DNA of 64,000 nucleotides from an uncultured Aquimarina sp. (GCA_947498815.1 CANMLU010000005.1:286082-350081); one strand, 5' to 3'; counted from the first letter of the stretch, positions 32,494-41,695 are shown. Made by a program: numbers and translations. The notes: a model not told the origin generated them from the letters alone.

Positions 32494-33223
32494 AAAATGT
32501 ATCTCGAATTGTATTCTTATAATAAATCAAGCATAAGATACATAAATACTGAATACTGCTTAGTCCAAATATCAAAAAAACATTGGGTTTCAAAAATTCA
32601 ATACAAAAACGAAACAAAAAATATAGGATCATGAAATATTGAAATAATACTCCACTTCTATAGTTGTTTTTTTTCTGAAGATACCTTAATACAATCCATA
32701 ATAGAACCAAGAAAACCACTTCAAACAAAGCCGTTGGATATCTCTGTAATCCATCTCCCAAATCCATTCCTAAAAAAGAATTTGTCTCTTTGCCATAAGT
32801 AAACTCATTTACTCCTGCCAAGAAACAACCGACCCTGCCAATAATAATCCCTAAAATTATCGGGAATGTAAATAAATCACCCGATGAGTTTTTTTCTCCA
32901 ATTACTTTTTTGGCGAATTCTACCCCGATTAAACCTCCAAAAAGGCCTCCCATAATAGTCTTGGCATTAAGTAGAGATAAAAAATACTCGGGCCCTACTG
33001 CAAATACAGGGTTTTCTAAGAACCCAAAAATCCTGGATCCCAAAAAAGCGCCAAAAACTGCACCTATAATAATGGACAAACGATTAGCTGAAGATATAGC
33101 ATCTTGGGTCTTTTTTTTAAGCACGATATAGTATCGAAATCCAATAAAAAAAGCTGCATATTCCAAAATAAAATGGATATTCACTTTAACACCAAAAACA
33201 ATAGGCTCAAAAGGAATATCCAT
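32465..33223 (-). CDS. Lgt-like integral membrane protein lacking key Lgt residues
   Basis: 252 residues with about seven membrane helices. It has the layout of prolipoprotein diacylglyceryl transferase: GGLFGGLIGVE at residues 92-102 stands where Lgt has an FHGG-type motif, GRVGCFLAG at 129-137 corresponds to GRxGNFING, and RYPTALFE at 161-168 matches the conserved (R/Q)-Y-P-(S/T)-x-L-x-E. The essential-type His and Asn of Lgt are Phe and Cys here, so classical lipoprotein modification is doubtful. It is first in an overlapping operon with the radical SAM gene. It may bind or transfer a lipid; function unknown. Confidence 0.82.
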   Translation of the reverse strand: MDIPFEPIVFGVKVNIHFILEYAAFFIGFRYYIVLKKKTQDAISSANRLSIIIGAVFGAFLGSRIFGFLENPVFAVGPEYFLSLLNAKTIMGGLFGGLIGVEFAKKVIGEKNSSGDLFTFPIILGIIIGRVGCFLAGVNEFTYGKETNSFLGMDLGDGLQRYPTALFEVVFLVLLWIVLRYLQKKNNYRSGVLFQYFMILYFLFRFCIEFLKPNVFLIFGLSSIQYLCILCLIYYKNTIRDTFYANKKLHVL

Positions 33224-33264
33224 TTTATATCAAGTTCGATTTATAATCGAAATATACATTTTAT

Positions 33265-34863
33265 TTATTTCATGGCCTTGGCCATCACATGATATCGAGG
33301 ATCATCTACATCATGCTCTATCACATTCGCTAATCTAGGAGAAGCTTTAATCATCAATGCCTGGCATTCTTCACTAAGATGTTTAATTCTTACTTTTTTG
33401 CCGGCTTCTTCATACTTACCAACCAGAGTAAAAACCGCTTCAAGTGCAGAATGATCACTCACCCTAGATTCAATAAAATCTATTTCTACAAACTCGGGGT
33501 CATTGGCCACATCAAATTTACTGTTAAATGCTTGTATGCTTCCAAAGAAAAGAGGCCCCCATATTTCATATACCTTAGTGCCATCCTCCCTAATATGCTT
33601 TCTAGCTCTAATCTTTTTGGCATTTTCCCAGGCAAATGCCAATGCAGACATAATTACACCCGCGATTACGGCAACGGCCAAATCAAAGAATACCGTTAAT
33701 AAGGATACTGATATTAAAACAATCGCATCGGTAAGCGGTATTTTGTTTAAAATCCTAAAACTTGACCATGCAAAGGTTCCTATCACTACCATAAACATTA
33801 CTCCAACCAAAGCTGCTATTGGTACTTGCTCTATTAATCCTGAAGCAAATAAAATGAATAATAACAATGTTACGGCAGCTACGATACCTGATAGTCTTGT
33901 ACGTCCACCACCTTTGATATTAATAATAGACTGGCCGATCATGGCACAACCACCCATTCCTCCAAAAAGTCCGGTAACAATATTTGCGCCACCTTGCGCT
34001 AAACATTCTCTATTTGAGTTTCCACGTGTTTCGGTTAGCTCATCTATCAAATTAAGTGTCATTAATGATTCAATTAATCCAATCGCTGCAAGTATCAACG
34101 CATATGGCCCAATAAACTTAAAGGTTTCCCAGTTCATTGGTACTTTATTAAATATATCAAATTGAAACTGCGGTAAACCCCCTTTTAATCCTTCTCCTCC
34201 TCCATCTCTAATAAAACTACCTACAGTAGCCACATCCAATTTTCCAAAAATTACGATTGCAGAAACGACAGCAATACCAATTAAAGCCTCTGGCAATTTG
34301 GCCGTAGCTTTTAATTTTGGTAACCCCCACATAATCGTCATGGTCAACAACACCAATCCAAGCATCAAAAATAAATCCATGCCTTGCATCCATGATTTTT
34401 CACCATTCACAAATTCTTTGAACATCCCTAATTGTGAAAGAAATATCACAATAGCAAGTCCGTTTACAAATCCCATCATTACAGGATGCGGAATCAAACG
34501 TACAAACTTACCCAGTTTAAACACTCCAGCCAGCATTTGGATAATTCCCATCAAAATTACGGTTGCAAATAGATAGTATAATCCAAGTTGCTCTCCTTCT
34601 GCTCCCATGGCGTTTCCTTCGGCAACCAGACTTACCATTACAACAGCCAAAGCACCTGTGGCTCCTGATATCATTCCAGGACGTCCACCAAAAATGGCCG
34701 TAATCAATCCAATCATAAAAGCGGCGTACAATCCTACCAAAGGATCCACACCAGCCACAAAGGCAAAAGCTACTGCTTCTGGAACCAAAGCCAAGGCTAC
34801 GGTTAATCCGGATAAAATATCATTTTTGGCGTTTGCCACTCTTTTTCTTACAAACTCTGTCAT
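33265..34863 (-). CDS. SulP family anion transporter with STAS domain
   Basis: 532 residues: about 10-12 transmembrane segments (residues 15-400; GLTVALALVPEAVAFAFVAG, GMGGCAMIGQSIINIKGGGR) followed by a cytoplasmic STAS domain (about 430-520). The family carries sulfate, bicarbonate or other anions, often with sodium or protons; this long bacterial type includes bicarbonate carriers (BicA-like), but the substrate cannot be fixed here. A complete promoter (TTG, 19 bases, TATTTTTG) lies just upstream, so it is transcribed on its own. Confidence 0.94.
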   Translation of the reverse strand: MTEFVRKRVANAKNDILSGLTVALALVPEAVAFAFVAGVDPLVGLYAAFMIGLITAIFGGRPGMISGATGALAVVMVSLVAEGNAMGAEGEQLGLYYLFATVILMGIIQMLAGVFKLGKFVRLIPHPVMMGFVNGLAIVIFLSQLGMFKEFVNGEKSWMQGMDLFLMLGLVLLTMTIMWGLPKLKATAKLPEALIGIAVVSAIVIFGKLDVATVGSFIRDGGGEGLKGGLPQFQFDIFNKVPMNWETFKFIGPYALILAAIGLIESLMTLNLIDELTETRGNSNRECLAQGGANIVTGLFGGMGGCAMIGQSIINIKGGGRTRLSGIVAAVTLLLFILFASGLIEQVPIAALVGVMFMVVIGTFAWSSFRILNKIPLTDAIVLISVSLLTVFFDLAVAVIAGVIMSALAFAWENAKKIRARKHIREDGTKVYEIWGPLFFGSIQAFNSKFDVANDPEFVEIDFIESRVSDHSALEAVFTLVGKYEEAGKKVRIKHLSEECQALMIKASPRLANVIEHDVDDPRYHVMAKAMK

Positions 34864-34883
34864 AGTTGTGGTATTTGAGGGGG

Positions 34884-34913
34884 CAAAAATACGTTTATTT
34901 TACAGTAAGACAA
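34884..34913 (-). promoter_or_regulatory. SulP gene promoter
   Basis: On the minus strand TTG (34911-34913), exactly 19 bases, then TATTTTTG (34884-34891). Both elements and the spacer fit the Bacteroidota housekeeping promoter. It lies 21 bases before the start codon. Confidence 0.75.
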
Positions 34914-35014
34914 GTAAAAAGGAAGCCTATCTAAGTATCGCAATACACTAAAACGTTATAGAAGATCTTCAAAATTTGAAATCTTACTATATTTAGCCTT
35001 CATTCAAATCTCTT

Positions 35015-36760
35015 ATGAAAAGAACTGTACTTATCTTTAGTTTACTTATTGCTATTTCCTGCACCAACTCAAAAAAAGATAATATCACCGATTTTGATTT
35101 TACTACAACTTTTGAAAAAAGTAAGGGTACAGAAACACCTACATATCCAGAAGTAATTGAATTTTATCAAAACCTGGCCAAAGTCTATCCAGAAATTAAT
35201 ATTCAGGAAATAGGCATGACCGATAGTGGGAATCCTTTGCACATTGTAACATTAAATCCAGATCGGGAGTTTGATTTTAAAAATATTAGACAAACAAAAC
35301 AGGTATTATTCATCAATAATGGCATTCATCCTGGAGAAAGTGATGGCATCGATGCTACCATGATGTTATTTAGAGATATTGTTCTAGGAAAGACTGAAGC
35401 TTCAAAGAATACTGTTTTGGTAACGATACCTATCTACAATATCGGTGGTGCTTTGAATCGAAACACGGGCACAAGAACCAATCAAAATGGCCCAAGGGAG
35501 TATGGTTTTAGAGGAAACGCTCGTAATTATGATCTTAACCGTGATTTCATTAAAAACGATACTAAAAATGCCAAAGCATTTGCCCAAATATTTCACTTGG
35601 TACAACCCGATGTTTTTATTGACAATCATGTAAGTAATGGAGCGGATTACCAATATACACTCACGCATCTTTTTACCCAGCATAATAAATTGGGTGGCGA
35701 GTTAGGTAATTATTTACATACTCAAATGCATCCTCAACTTGAAAAGCTATTGGCGTTAAAAGAATGGGATATTACACCTTACGTAAATGTTTGGGGAACT
35801 ACCCCCGACAAAGGTTGGACCCAGTTTATGGATTCACCGAGGTACTCTACTGGATACACAACGCTTTGGAACACACTTGGGATGATGGTCGAAACTCACA
35901 TGTTAAAACCTTATCAAAAAAGAGTCGAAGGAACCTATGAGCTTATGAAATCCATGATTGAAATTACCGAAAAAGATGGGGCAAAAATTCGTGTGCTACG
36001 AGAACAAACTTTTGCAGAACAGACAAAACAAGATGAGTATCCGGTGCAATGGACATTAGACACAACAAGAGTAACAAGATTTAATTTTAAAGGATATGAA
36101 GGTAAATCTATCGAAAGTAATATCACCTCCAGTAAAAGGCTAAAATATTATACAGACAAACCCTATTCAAAAGAGGTAGGTTATCAAAACTATTTCAAGC
36201 CGACCACAAAAATCAAAGTCCCAAAAGCGTATATAATTCCTCAAGGATGGTGGAATATAATTGAATTGCTAGAATTAAATCATATTGAATTTCGAACTCT
36301 AGAAAAAGATACGGCAATATCTGTTGAAGTCTACCATATCACTGATTTTACAAGTCGAAAAACACCCTATGAGGGTCACTACTTGCATTACGCTACTTCG
36401 ATTAAAAAAAATAATGAACAAATCACCTTCAAAAAAGGAGACATTATTATCCCGACAGCTCAAAAAGGTTTTAGATACTTGATGGAAACCCTAGAACCAC
36501 AGGCTCCCGATTCATTTTTTAATTGGAACTTTTTTGACACTATTTTACAACAAAAAGAAGGGTTTTCGCCATATGTATGGGAAGACAAAGCCTGGGAATT
36601 ATTACAAAGTAATGATAGGCTACGGGAAAAGTTTCAAGAAAAGAAAAAAGATACTGCTTTTGCCAATAATTGGTATGCTCAACTGGATTGGCTGCATAAA
36701 CACTCTAATAACTATGAAAAATCACATATGCGATATCCAGTGTATCGCGTTTTAAGATAA
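35015..36760 (+). CDS. M14-family zinc carboxypeptidase lipoprotein
   Basis: 581 residues with a lipoprotein signal (LLIAISC, Cys16). The zinc ligands are His105 and Glu108 in NNGIHPGESDG and the later His in FIDNHVSNGADY; RNYDLNRDF gives the substrate-binding Asn-Arg region and MVETHML the catalytic Glu. The protein is longer than the 300-residue peptidase domain. The C-terminal third (about 380-581) has no motif I recognise and may be a substrate-recognition part. It probably trims peptides or cell-wall peptides in the periplasm or at the surface. Confidence 0.9.
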   Translation: MKRTVLIFSLLIAISCTNSKKDNITDFDFTTTFEKSKGTETPTYPEVIEFYQNLAKVYPEINIQEIGMTDSGNPLHIVTLNPDREFDFKNIRQTKQVLFINNGIHPGESDGIDATMMLFRDIVLGKTEASKNTVLVTIPIYNIGGALNRNTGTRTNQNGPREYGFRGNARNYDLNRDFIKNDTKNAKAFAQIFHLVQPDVFIDNHVSNGADYQYTLTHLFTQHNKLGGELGNYLHTQMHPQLEKLLALKEWDITPYVNVWGTTPDKGWTQFMDSPRYSTGYTTLWNTLGMMVETHMLKPYQKRVEGTYELMKSMIEITEKDGAKIRVLREQTFAEQTKQDEYPVQWTLDTTRVTRFNFKGYEGKSIESNITSSKRLKYYTDKPYSKEVGYQNYFKPTTKIKVPKAYIIPQGWWNIIELLELNHIEFRTLEKDTAISVEVYHITDFTSRKTPYEGHYLHYATSIKKNNEQITFKKGDIIIPTAQKGFRYLMETLEPQAPDSFFNWNFFDTILQQKEGFSPYVWEDKAWELLQSNDRLREKFQEKKKDTAFANNWYAQLDWLHKHSNNYEKSHMRYPVYRVLR

Positions 36761-37360
36761 GTAATCGTGCGAGAAGAGTTTTTTGATATTCGCATATGAA
36801 TTGAGGAGTGCTTTTTTCGACTTCTTTTTGTTTTTCCACTTTACTTTGGTAATCCCTTCATCTTTTTGCGGTACCAATTCACCATCATATTCGGTTTTCA
36901 TTTCGAACCAATAGGTTACCTTTAATCGAAACTCACCGTTTCTTTTAAAAATATGAAAAGTTTTATATAAAAATTTGGTGATTTCGAGCCCTGTAACTCC
37001 TGTTTCTTCTTCTACTTCTCGTATAGCTGCGGTCTCAATATGTTCATTTTTTTCTATTTTCCCTTTTGGTAAATCCCATTTCCCATTACGGCGAATAAAA
37101 AGAATATCCATATTAGTATTATATGCCTTTCCACCTCCTGCAATAACCACTGGTAACTTCTTATATAAATGATCTATTAGTTTGTCTTCTTTTTTATGAT
37201 ACAGGTGATATTTTGCTTCCTCATTGGCAGCTTCTTTGCTAAGTACATCTCTAATAATCGAGGGAAAGTTTGCCTCTTTTATAGGGACCGTTTGATACCC
37301 CTCAATAGACTTTTTTGTAGAAAGAATAATAGGCGTATTATTCACAAAAACTTTATACAT
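36752..37360 (-). CDS. NUDIX hydrolase
   Basis: About 202 residues. The NUDIX box (G-x5-E-x7-REVEEETGV) starts at GKIEKNEH around residue 105. An N-terminal extension of about 70 residues (VFVNNTPIILSTKKSIEGY) and the C-terminal NKKKSKKALLNSY segment are as seen in flavobacterial relatives next to pyrE. The longest frame begins at TTG 37366, but the ATG at 37360 is preferred. The start lies only 8 bases from the divergent pyrE ATG, so each gene's leader must overlap the other. The substrate is unknown; a nucleotide or diphosphate is likely. It overlaps the M14 gene end by 9 bases. Confidence 0.9.
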   Translation of the reverse strand: MYKVFVNNTPIILSTKKSIEGYQTVPIKEANFPSIIRDVLSKEAANEEAKYHLYHKKEDKLIDHLYKKLPVVIAGGGKAYNTNMDILFIRRNGKWDLPKGKIEKNEHIETAAIREVEEETGVTGLEITKFLYKTFHIFKRNGEFRLKVTYWFEMKTEYDGELVPQKDEGITKVKWKNKKKSKKALLNSYANIKKLFSHDYLS

Positions 37361-37363
37361 TTG
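37356..37363 (+). promoter_or_regulatory. -7 box of pyrE
   Basis: TACATTTG matches TAnnTTTG exactly and ends five bases before the pyrE ATG. Transcription would start at or next to the start codon, implying a leaderless or nearly leaderless message if this box is used. It overlaps the NUDIX start codon. Confidence 0.5.
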
Positions 37364-37368
37364 CAACT

Positions 37369-38010
37369 ATGATTTTTGATAAAGATACAGCAAAAAAAAC
37401 TGCCGAATTACTACTGCAAATTAATGCAATTAAATTACAACCGCAAGAACCTTTTACCTGGGCATCTGGATGGAAATCTCCCATCTATTGTGATAACCGA
37501 ATCACTTTATCTTACCCAGAAATAAGAAGTACCCTTGCCAAAAACCTTGCAACATTCATTAAGCAAAAATATGGTAAGCCAGATGTTATTGCCGGTGTTG
37601 CGACCGGAGCAATCGGAATCGGTTTATTAGTAGCAGAAGTATTAAATCTGCCATTTATTTATGTTAGACCTGAGGCAAAAAAACATGGTCGAAAAAATCA
37701 AATTGAAGGTATCGTTCCAGCGGATAAAAACGTAGTTGTTGTTGAAGATTTAATTAGCACTGGAAAAAGTAGCCTCAATGCTGTCAAAGCATTAAAAGAA
37801 GTCAATGCCAATGTACAAGGTATGGTAGCTATATTCAATTATGGCTTTGACATTGCGGTTCAAAATTTTGCAGAAGCGGCATTGTCTTTGCATACCTTGA
37901 GTAATTATGAAAACCTTTTGGAGCAAGCTATGGATACAGGCTATATCACAAAAGAACAACAAGAAACATTGCAAAGCTGGAGAACTAATCCAGCCGAGTG
38001 GAATATATAA
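37369..38010 (+). CDS. pyrE: Orotate phosphoribosyltransferase
   Basis: Converts orotate and PRPP to OMP in pyrimidine synthesis. 213 residues of the type I PRTase fold; SGWKSPIYCDNR near residue 40, RPEAKKHGRKNQIEG and the PRPP loop VVVVEDLISTGKSS (about residues 122-135). Length and order are normal. It is followed 15 bases later by an SRPBCC gene. It is divergent from the NUDIX gene with an 8-base gap. Confidence 0.97.
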   Translation: MIFDKDTAKKTAELLLQINAIKLQPQEPFTWASGWKSPIYCDNRITLSYPEIRSTLAKNLATFIKQKYGKPDVIAGVATGAIGIGLLVAEVLNLPFIYVRPEAKKHGRKNQIEGIVPADKNVVVVEDLISTGKSSLNAVKALKEVNANVQGMVAIFNYGFDIAVQNFAEAALSLHTLSNYENLLEQAMDTGYITKEQQETLQSWRTNPAEWNI

Positions 38011-38025
38011 CAATTAAATACTATT

Positions 38026-38418
38026 ATGAATCTAGAAAGCCCTACGGTAACTGTAAATAAAACTGCTGAAGAAGTATTTGAGTTTTTGACAAAAGTTGAA
38101 AACTTCGAGCAATTAATGCCAGAAAGTAAACAAAAATTTGAAAAAATAAGCGACTCAAGGTTTCTTTTTCAATTAAAAGGAATGCCAGAATTGGTATTGG
38201 ATCAAAAAGAAAACACTCCTTCGAGTCAAGTAGTATTGGGTGCCGCAAGTGATAAACTTCCTTTTACCTTAAAAGCCGATATCGAGAGTACCGAAGATGG
38301 TAAAAGTACCGCAAAACTTACTTTTGATGGAGAGTTTAATGCAATGATGGCAATGATGATTAAAAATCCTATTCAGAATTTCATCAATACCCTTAGCGAA
38401 AATATTGGGAAGCTATAA
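38026..38418 (+). CDS. SRPBCC-fold protein next to pyrE
   Basis: 130 residues beginning SPTVTVNKTAEEVFEFLTKV, the start of a START/SRPBCC (polyketide-cyclase-like) fold, ending with a long helix MIKNPIQNFINTLSENI. Such folds bind hydrophobic ligands. In Flavobacteriia this gene sits with pyrE (family knowledge). The ligand and role are unknown. It ends directly against the stop of the convergent birA gene. Confidence 0.85.
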   Translation: MNLESPTVTVNKTAEEVFEFLTKVENFEQLMPESKQKFEKISDSRFLFQLKGMPELVLDQKENTPSSQVVLGAASDKLPFTLKADIESTEDGKSTAKLTFDGEFNAMMAMMIKNPIQNFINTLSENIGKL

Positions 38419-39150
38419 TTAGTAAAGTAGCTTAATTTCTTTCAAATCAAAATCAGAGATGATTTCATCTTCTAACAATACCTGAAGTTTACCTTCATTG
38501 GTAATGGTTTGAATAATACCCACGAAAGAATTACCCTTAGCATCCAAAAATGTTGAGGGTTTGTTTTTTCTGAATAATATGGCCTCATATTCTTCTTTGA
38601 AACTTTTAAAAGTGATAGGTTTCAAATCAGAAAACCTATCTTCCAGTTTTAGAAGCAACACGTGTAAAACTTCTTCGATATCAAAACTTTGTCCGGAAAT
38701 TTGTTTTAAGGACCCAGCCAACGGAAGATTATTAAACTTTAATTGGTTAACATTTAAGCCAATACCAAGGATTGCACCACTCAACCTGCCATTCTTTACG
38801 ACATTTTCGATCAAAATACCGCATATTTTAAAGCGATCTGACAGAATGTCGTTTGGCCATTTAACGGATATTTTAGGAATTAATAAATCATTCAATGTCG
38901 CACAAACTGCAAGTGATGTAGCTATTGAAATATAAAACTGATCCATCAATCTTATATCTTGAACAGGCATAAACACACTGCAAGTAAGGTTTTCTCCAGG
39001 GTTACTTTGCCATATTGTACCCATCTGCCCTTTACCAGCAATTTGTTGTTTTGCCAATACACAAACTGGCTCTGTCAAATGTTTTTCACGATTAAGATCT
39101 CTAATAAAAACATTTGTAGAGTCAATGGCATCAACTTTGATTATATCCAT
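38419..39150 (-). CDS. birA: Biotin--protein ligase (no repressor domain)
   Basis: Activates biotin with ATP and attaches it to acceptor lysines, such as that of pyruvate carboxylase in this window. 243 residues; the biotin/adenylate loop is AGKGQMGTIWQS (about residues 38-49), with KWPNDIL and the glycine-rich ILGIGLNVNQ segment. There is no N-terminal helix-turn-helix, so it is a monofunctional ligase and not the E. coli-type repressor. It is divergent from rsfS. Confidence 0.95.
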   Translation of the reverse strand: MDIIKVDAIDSTNVFIRDLNREKHLTEPVCVLAKQQIAGKGQMGTIWQSNPGENLTCSVFMPVQDIRLMDQFYISIATSLAVCATLNDLLIPKISVKWPNDILSDRFKICGILIENVVKNGRLSGAILGIGLNVNQLKFNNLPLAGSLKQISGQSFDIEEVLHVLLLKLEDRFSDLKPITFKSFKEEYEAILFRKNKPSTFLDAKGNSFVGIIQTITNEGKLQVLLEDEIISDFDLKEIKLLY

Positions 39151-39239
39151 ACGAAAGGTGTAAAAGTTTCATAAATGTCCGACTAAGAAAGACATTAAAA
39201 TGATAAAAAGTAATAACTTTACACAAATTAAAAAAATGC

Positions 39240-39611
39240 ATGACTAAAAAAGAAATCGGTAACGATCAATTAATTACTCAAATATTAAAAGGTATTGAAG
39301 AAGTTAAAGGTAATGACATTAATATTTTAGATCTTAGAGACATCGAAAATACTGTATGCAACTACTTTGTAATCTGCAACGGAACTTCTAATACTCAGGT
39401 AAATGCAATTGTAAATTCCATCCAAAAAACTGTAAGCAAAGAACTCAAAGACAAGCCTTGGCATGTCGAGGGTAGCGAAAATGCAGAATGGGTATTAATT
39501 GATTATGTAAATGTTGTAGTTCACGTATTCCAAAAACACATCAGAGAATTTTATGATATTGAAGGACTTTGGGGAGACGCAAAAACTACTGTTATCGAAA
39601 CGAACTATTAA
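39240..39611 (+). CDS. rsfS: Ribosomal silencing factor RsfS
   Basis: 123 residues of the RsfS/Iojap family, which binds L14 on the 50S subunit and blocks joining of subunits in starved cells. Motifs: ILDLRDIENTVCNYFVICNG, VNAIVNSIQ, WHVEGSENAEWVLIDY and VVHVFQKHIREFYDIEGLWG. It is the first gene of a run with ftsH, LUD, cdsA and psd, with ftsH 13 bases downstream. Confidence 0.96.
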   Translation: MTKKEIGNDQLITQILKGIEEVKGNDINILDLRDIENTVCNYFVICNGTSNTQVNAIVNSIQKTVSKELKDKPWHVEGSENAEWVLIDYVNVVVHVFQKHIREFYDIEGLWGDAKTTVIETNY

Positions 39612-39624
39612 AAGAAATCCGTAA

Positions 39625-41580
39625 ATGGCGAAAGAAAATAAAAAACCAGAACCAAATAAGAAACCAAAATTTAGTGCATATTGGATCTATGCAATCATAA
39701 TTATTGGTTTTTTGGTATTGAACTTTATGGGTGGAAACGGTTTAGGATCATCCCCTACCACATCCACTTCTGAGTTCCAAGATTATCTTAGTAAAGGTGA
39801 AGTTGAAAAAGTGATAGTTATCACTAATCGAAGACAGGTTAAGGTATTCTTGACACGTGATGCTAAATCTTTGGAAAAACACAAAAAGAATAAAGACAAA
39901 TCTATATTCCCTTCAAGTCCAAATGATCCGGATTATCAATTCGAATTTGGAGATTTGCAGAATTTTGAGAATAAAATCGCAAAAATAAAAAGTGAATATA
40001 ATTTAAACACTCCAGTAAGTTATGCCTCCGAGAATAATGTATGGGGAGAGATTTTGATGACACTTCTACCCTTTGCATTGATCATTGGGATATGGATCTT
40101 CATTATGCGAAGAATGAGTGGCGGCGCTGGTGGCGGTGGCGGTGGTCAGATTTTCAATATAGGTAAGTCTAAAGCAAAGCTTTTTGATCAGAATACCGAG
40201 GTTAAAGTATCCTTTGAAAATGTAGCAGGTCTTGAAGGTGCGAAAGAGGAAATACAAGAGATTGTAGATTTCCTTAAGAACCCAGAAAAATACACTTCAT
40301 TGGGAGGTAAAATACCAAAAGGCGCCTTATTAGTAGGGCCTCCGGGAACTGGAAAAACGTTATTAGCAAAGGCAGTAGCTGGTGAAGCCAAAGTGCCATT
40401 CTTTTCTTTGTCTGGATCGGACTTTGTAGAGATGTTTGTTGGTGTTGGAGCCTCTAGAGTAAGAGACTTATTTAAACAAGCCAAAGAAAAATCTCCGGCA
40501 ATCATATTTATTGATGAAATTGATGCTGTGGGTAGAGCAAGAGGTAAAAGTAACTTCTCTGGATCTAATGACGAAAGAGAAAACACCTTAAACCAATTAC
40601 TTACCGAAATGGATGGTTTTGGAACCAACACCAATGTCATTGTAATTGCCGCTACAAACAGAGCAGATGTTTTGGATAAAGCATTGCTTCGTGCTGGTCG
40701 TTTTGATAGACAAATTTATGTTGATCTACCAGATGTGCGTGAGCGTAAGGAAATTTTTGAAGTGCATTTAAAACCACTTAAAAAAGTCGCGAACGAACTG
40801 GACACCGAATTTTTGGCTAAGCAAACTCCAGGATTCTCTGGCGCTGATATCGCAAACGTATGTAATGAAGCAGCTTTGATAGCAGCCAGAAAAGGTAATA
40901 AAGCAGTTGGTAAACAAGATTTCCTTGATGCAGTAGATAGAATTGTGGGTGGTCTTGAGAAAAAGAATAAAATAATCACTCCTGCAGAAAAACGAGCAAT
41001 CGCTTTTCATGAAGCCGGGCATGCAACTGTAAGTTGGATGTTGGAGCATGCAGCTCCCCTGGTAAAAGTTACTATTGTACCTAGAGGGCAATCTCTTGGA
41101 GCGGCATGGTATCTTCCGGAAGAAAGATTAATTGTAAGACCTAATCAAATGCTTGATGAAATGTGTGCTGCCCTGGGGGGAAGAGCCGCAGAAAAGGTTA
41201 TATTTAATGAAATCTCTACCGGTGCACTTAGTGATCTTGAAAAAGTAACCAAACAAGCAAGGGCGATGGTTACTATATACGGACTTAACGATAAGGTCGG
41301 AAATCTTACATATTATGATTCTTCGGGACAAAGTGAGTATAATTTCACAAAACCCTATAGCGAACAAACTAGTGAGCTTATAGACAAAGAAATATCAAAC
41401 ATTATTGAAGAGCAATATAAACGAGCTATCGACCTATTAGAGAAGAATAAAGATAAACTTACAGAACTAGCAGAAGTACTCTTGGAAAAAGAGGTTATTT
41501 TTAAAGATAATTTGGAAAAAATATTTGGAGAAAGACCCTTTGGAAAAAAAGAAGAAGAGATCATTATAGAACCTTCTTAA
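39625..41580 (+). CDS. ftsH: ATP-dependent zinc metalloprotease FtsH
   Basis: Membrane-bound AAA+ protease that removes misfolded and regulatory membrane proteins. 651 residues: two membrane helices (about 18-36 and 143-161), AAA domain with Walker A GPPGTGKT (238-245), Walker B IIFIDEIDAVG, the second region of homology, and the zinc site HEAGH with His462, Glu463 and His466. A glycine-rich linker (SGGAGGGGGGQ) follows the second helix, as in other Bacteroidota. A perfect terminator (41604-41645) separates it from the LUD gene. Confidence 0.98.
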   Translation: MAKENKKPEPNKKPKFSAYWIYAIIIIGFLVLNFMGGNGLGSSPTTSTSEFQDYLSKGEVEKVIVITNRRQVKVFLTRDAKSLEKHKKNKDKSIFPSSPNDPDYQFEFGDLQNFENKIAKIKSEYNLNTPVSYASENNVWGEILMTLLPFALIIGIWIFIMRRMSGGAGGGGGGQIFNIGKSKAKLFDQNTEVKVSFENVAGLEGAKEEIQEIVDFLKNPEKYTSLGGKIPKGALLVGPPGTGKTLLAKAVAGEAKVPFFSLSGSDFVEMFVGVGASRVRDLFKQAKEKSPAIIFIDEIDAVGRARGKSNFSGSNDERENTLNQLLTEMDGFGTNTNVIVIAATNRADVLDKALLRAGRFDRQIYVDLPDVRERKEIFEVHLKPLKKVANELDTEFLAKQTPGFSGADIANVCNEAALIAARKGNKAVGKQDFLDAVDRIVGGLEKKNKIITPAEKRAIAFHEAGHATVSWMLEHAAPLVKVTIVPRGQSLGAAWYLPEERLIVRPNQMLDEMCAALGGRAAEKVIFNEISTGALSDLEKVTKQARAMVTIYGLNDKVGNLTYYDSSGQSEYNFTKPYSEQTSELIDKEISNIIEEQYKRAIDLLEKNKDKLTELAEVLLEKEVIFKDNLEKIFGERPFGKKEEEIIIEPS

Positions 41581-41603
41581 CCAAGTTTTTTACTTGTAAA
41601 ATG

Positions 41604-41645
41604 AAAAATCTTAACCTAACAGAATATTAGGTTAAGATTTTTTTT
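41604..41645 (+). terminator. Terminator after ftsH
   Basis: AAAAATCTTAACCTAA (41604-41619) pairs with TTAGGTTAAGATTTTT (41627-41642), a 16-pair stem with a 7-base loop, followed by T. A promoter box for the next gene overlaps its end. Confidence 0.9.
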
Positions 41646-41652
41646 ATCTTTG
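41645..41652 (+). promoter_or_regulatory. -7 box of the LUD-cdsA-psd genes
   Basis: TATCTTTG, an exact TAnnTTTG match, 43 bases before the LUD start. The -33 region falls in the ftsH terminator stem, so stem and promoter may interact. Confidence 0.5.
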
Positions 41653-41695
41653 AGAGTAATATAAAATTGTAATTTGCCCAATTATAACCCAAAAA

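Noticed and set aside
33503-34165. 220-codon open frame on the plus strand opposite the SulP gene
   Set aside because: It is the antisense shadow of a strongly supported membrane protein and has no motif of its own.
40188-40640. 150-codon minus-strand frame opposite ftsH
   Set aside because: Antisense shadow of the AAA domain; composition and lack of start context argue against a gene.
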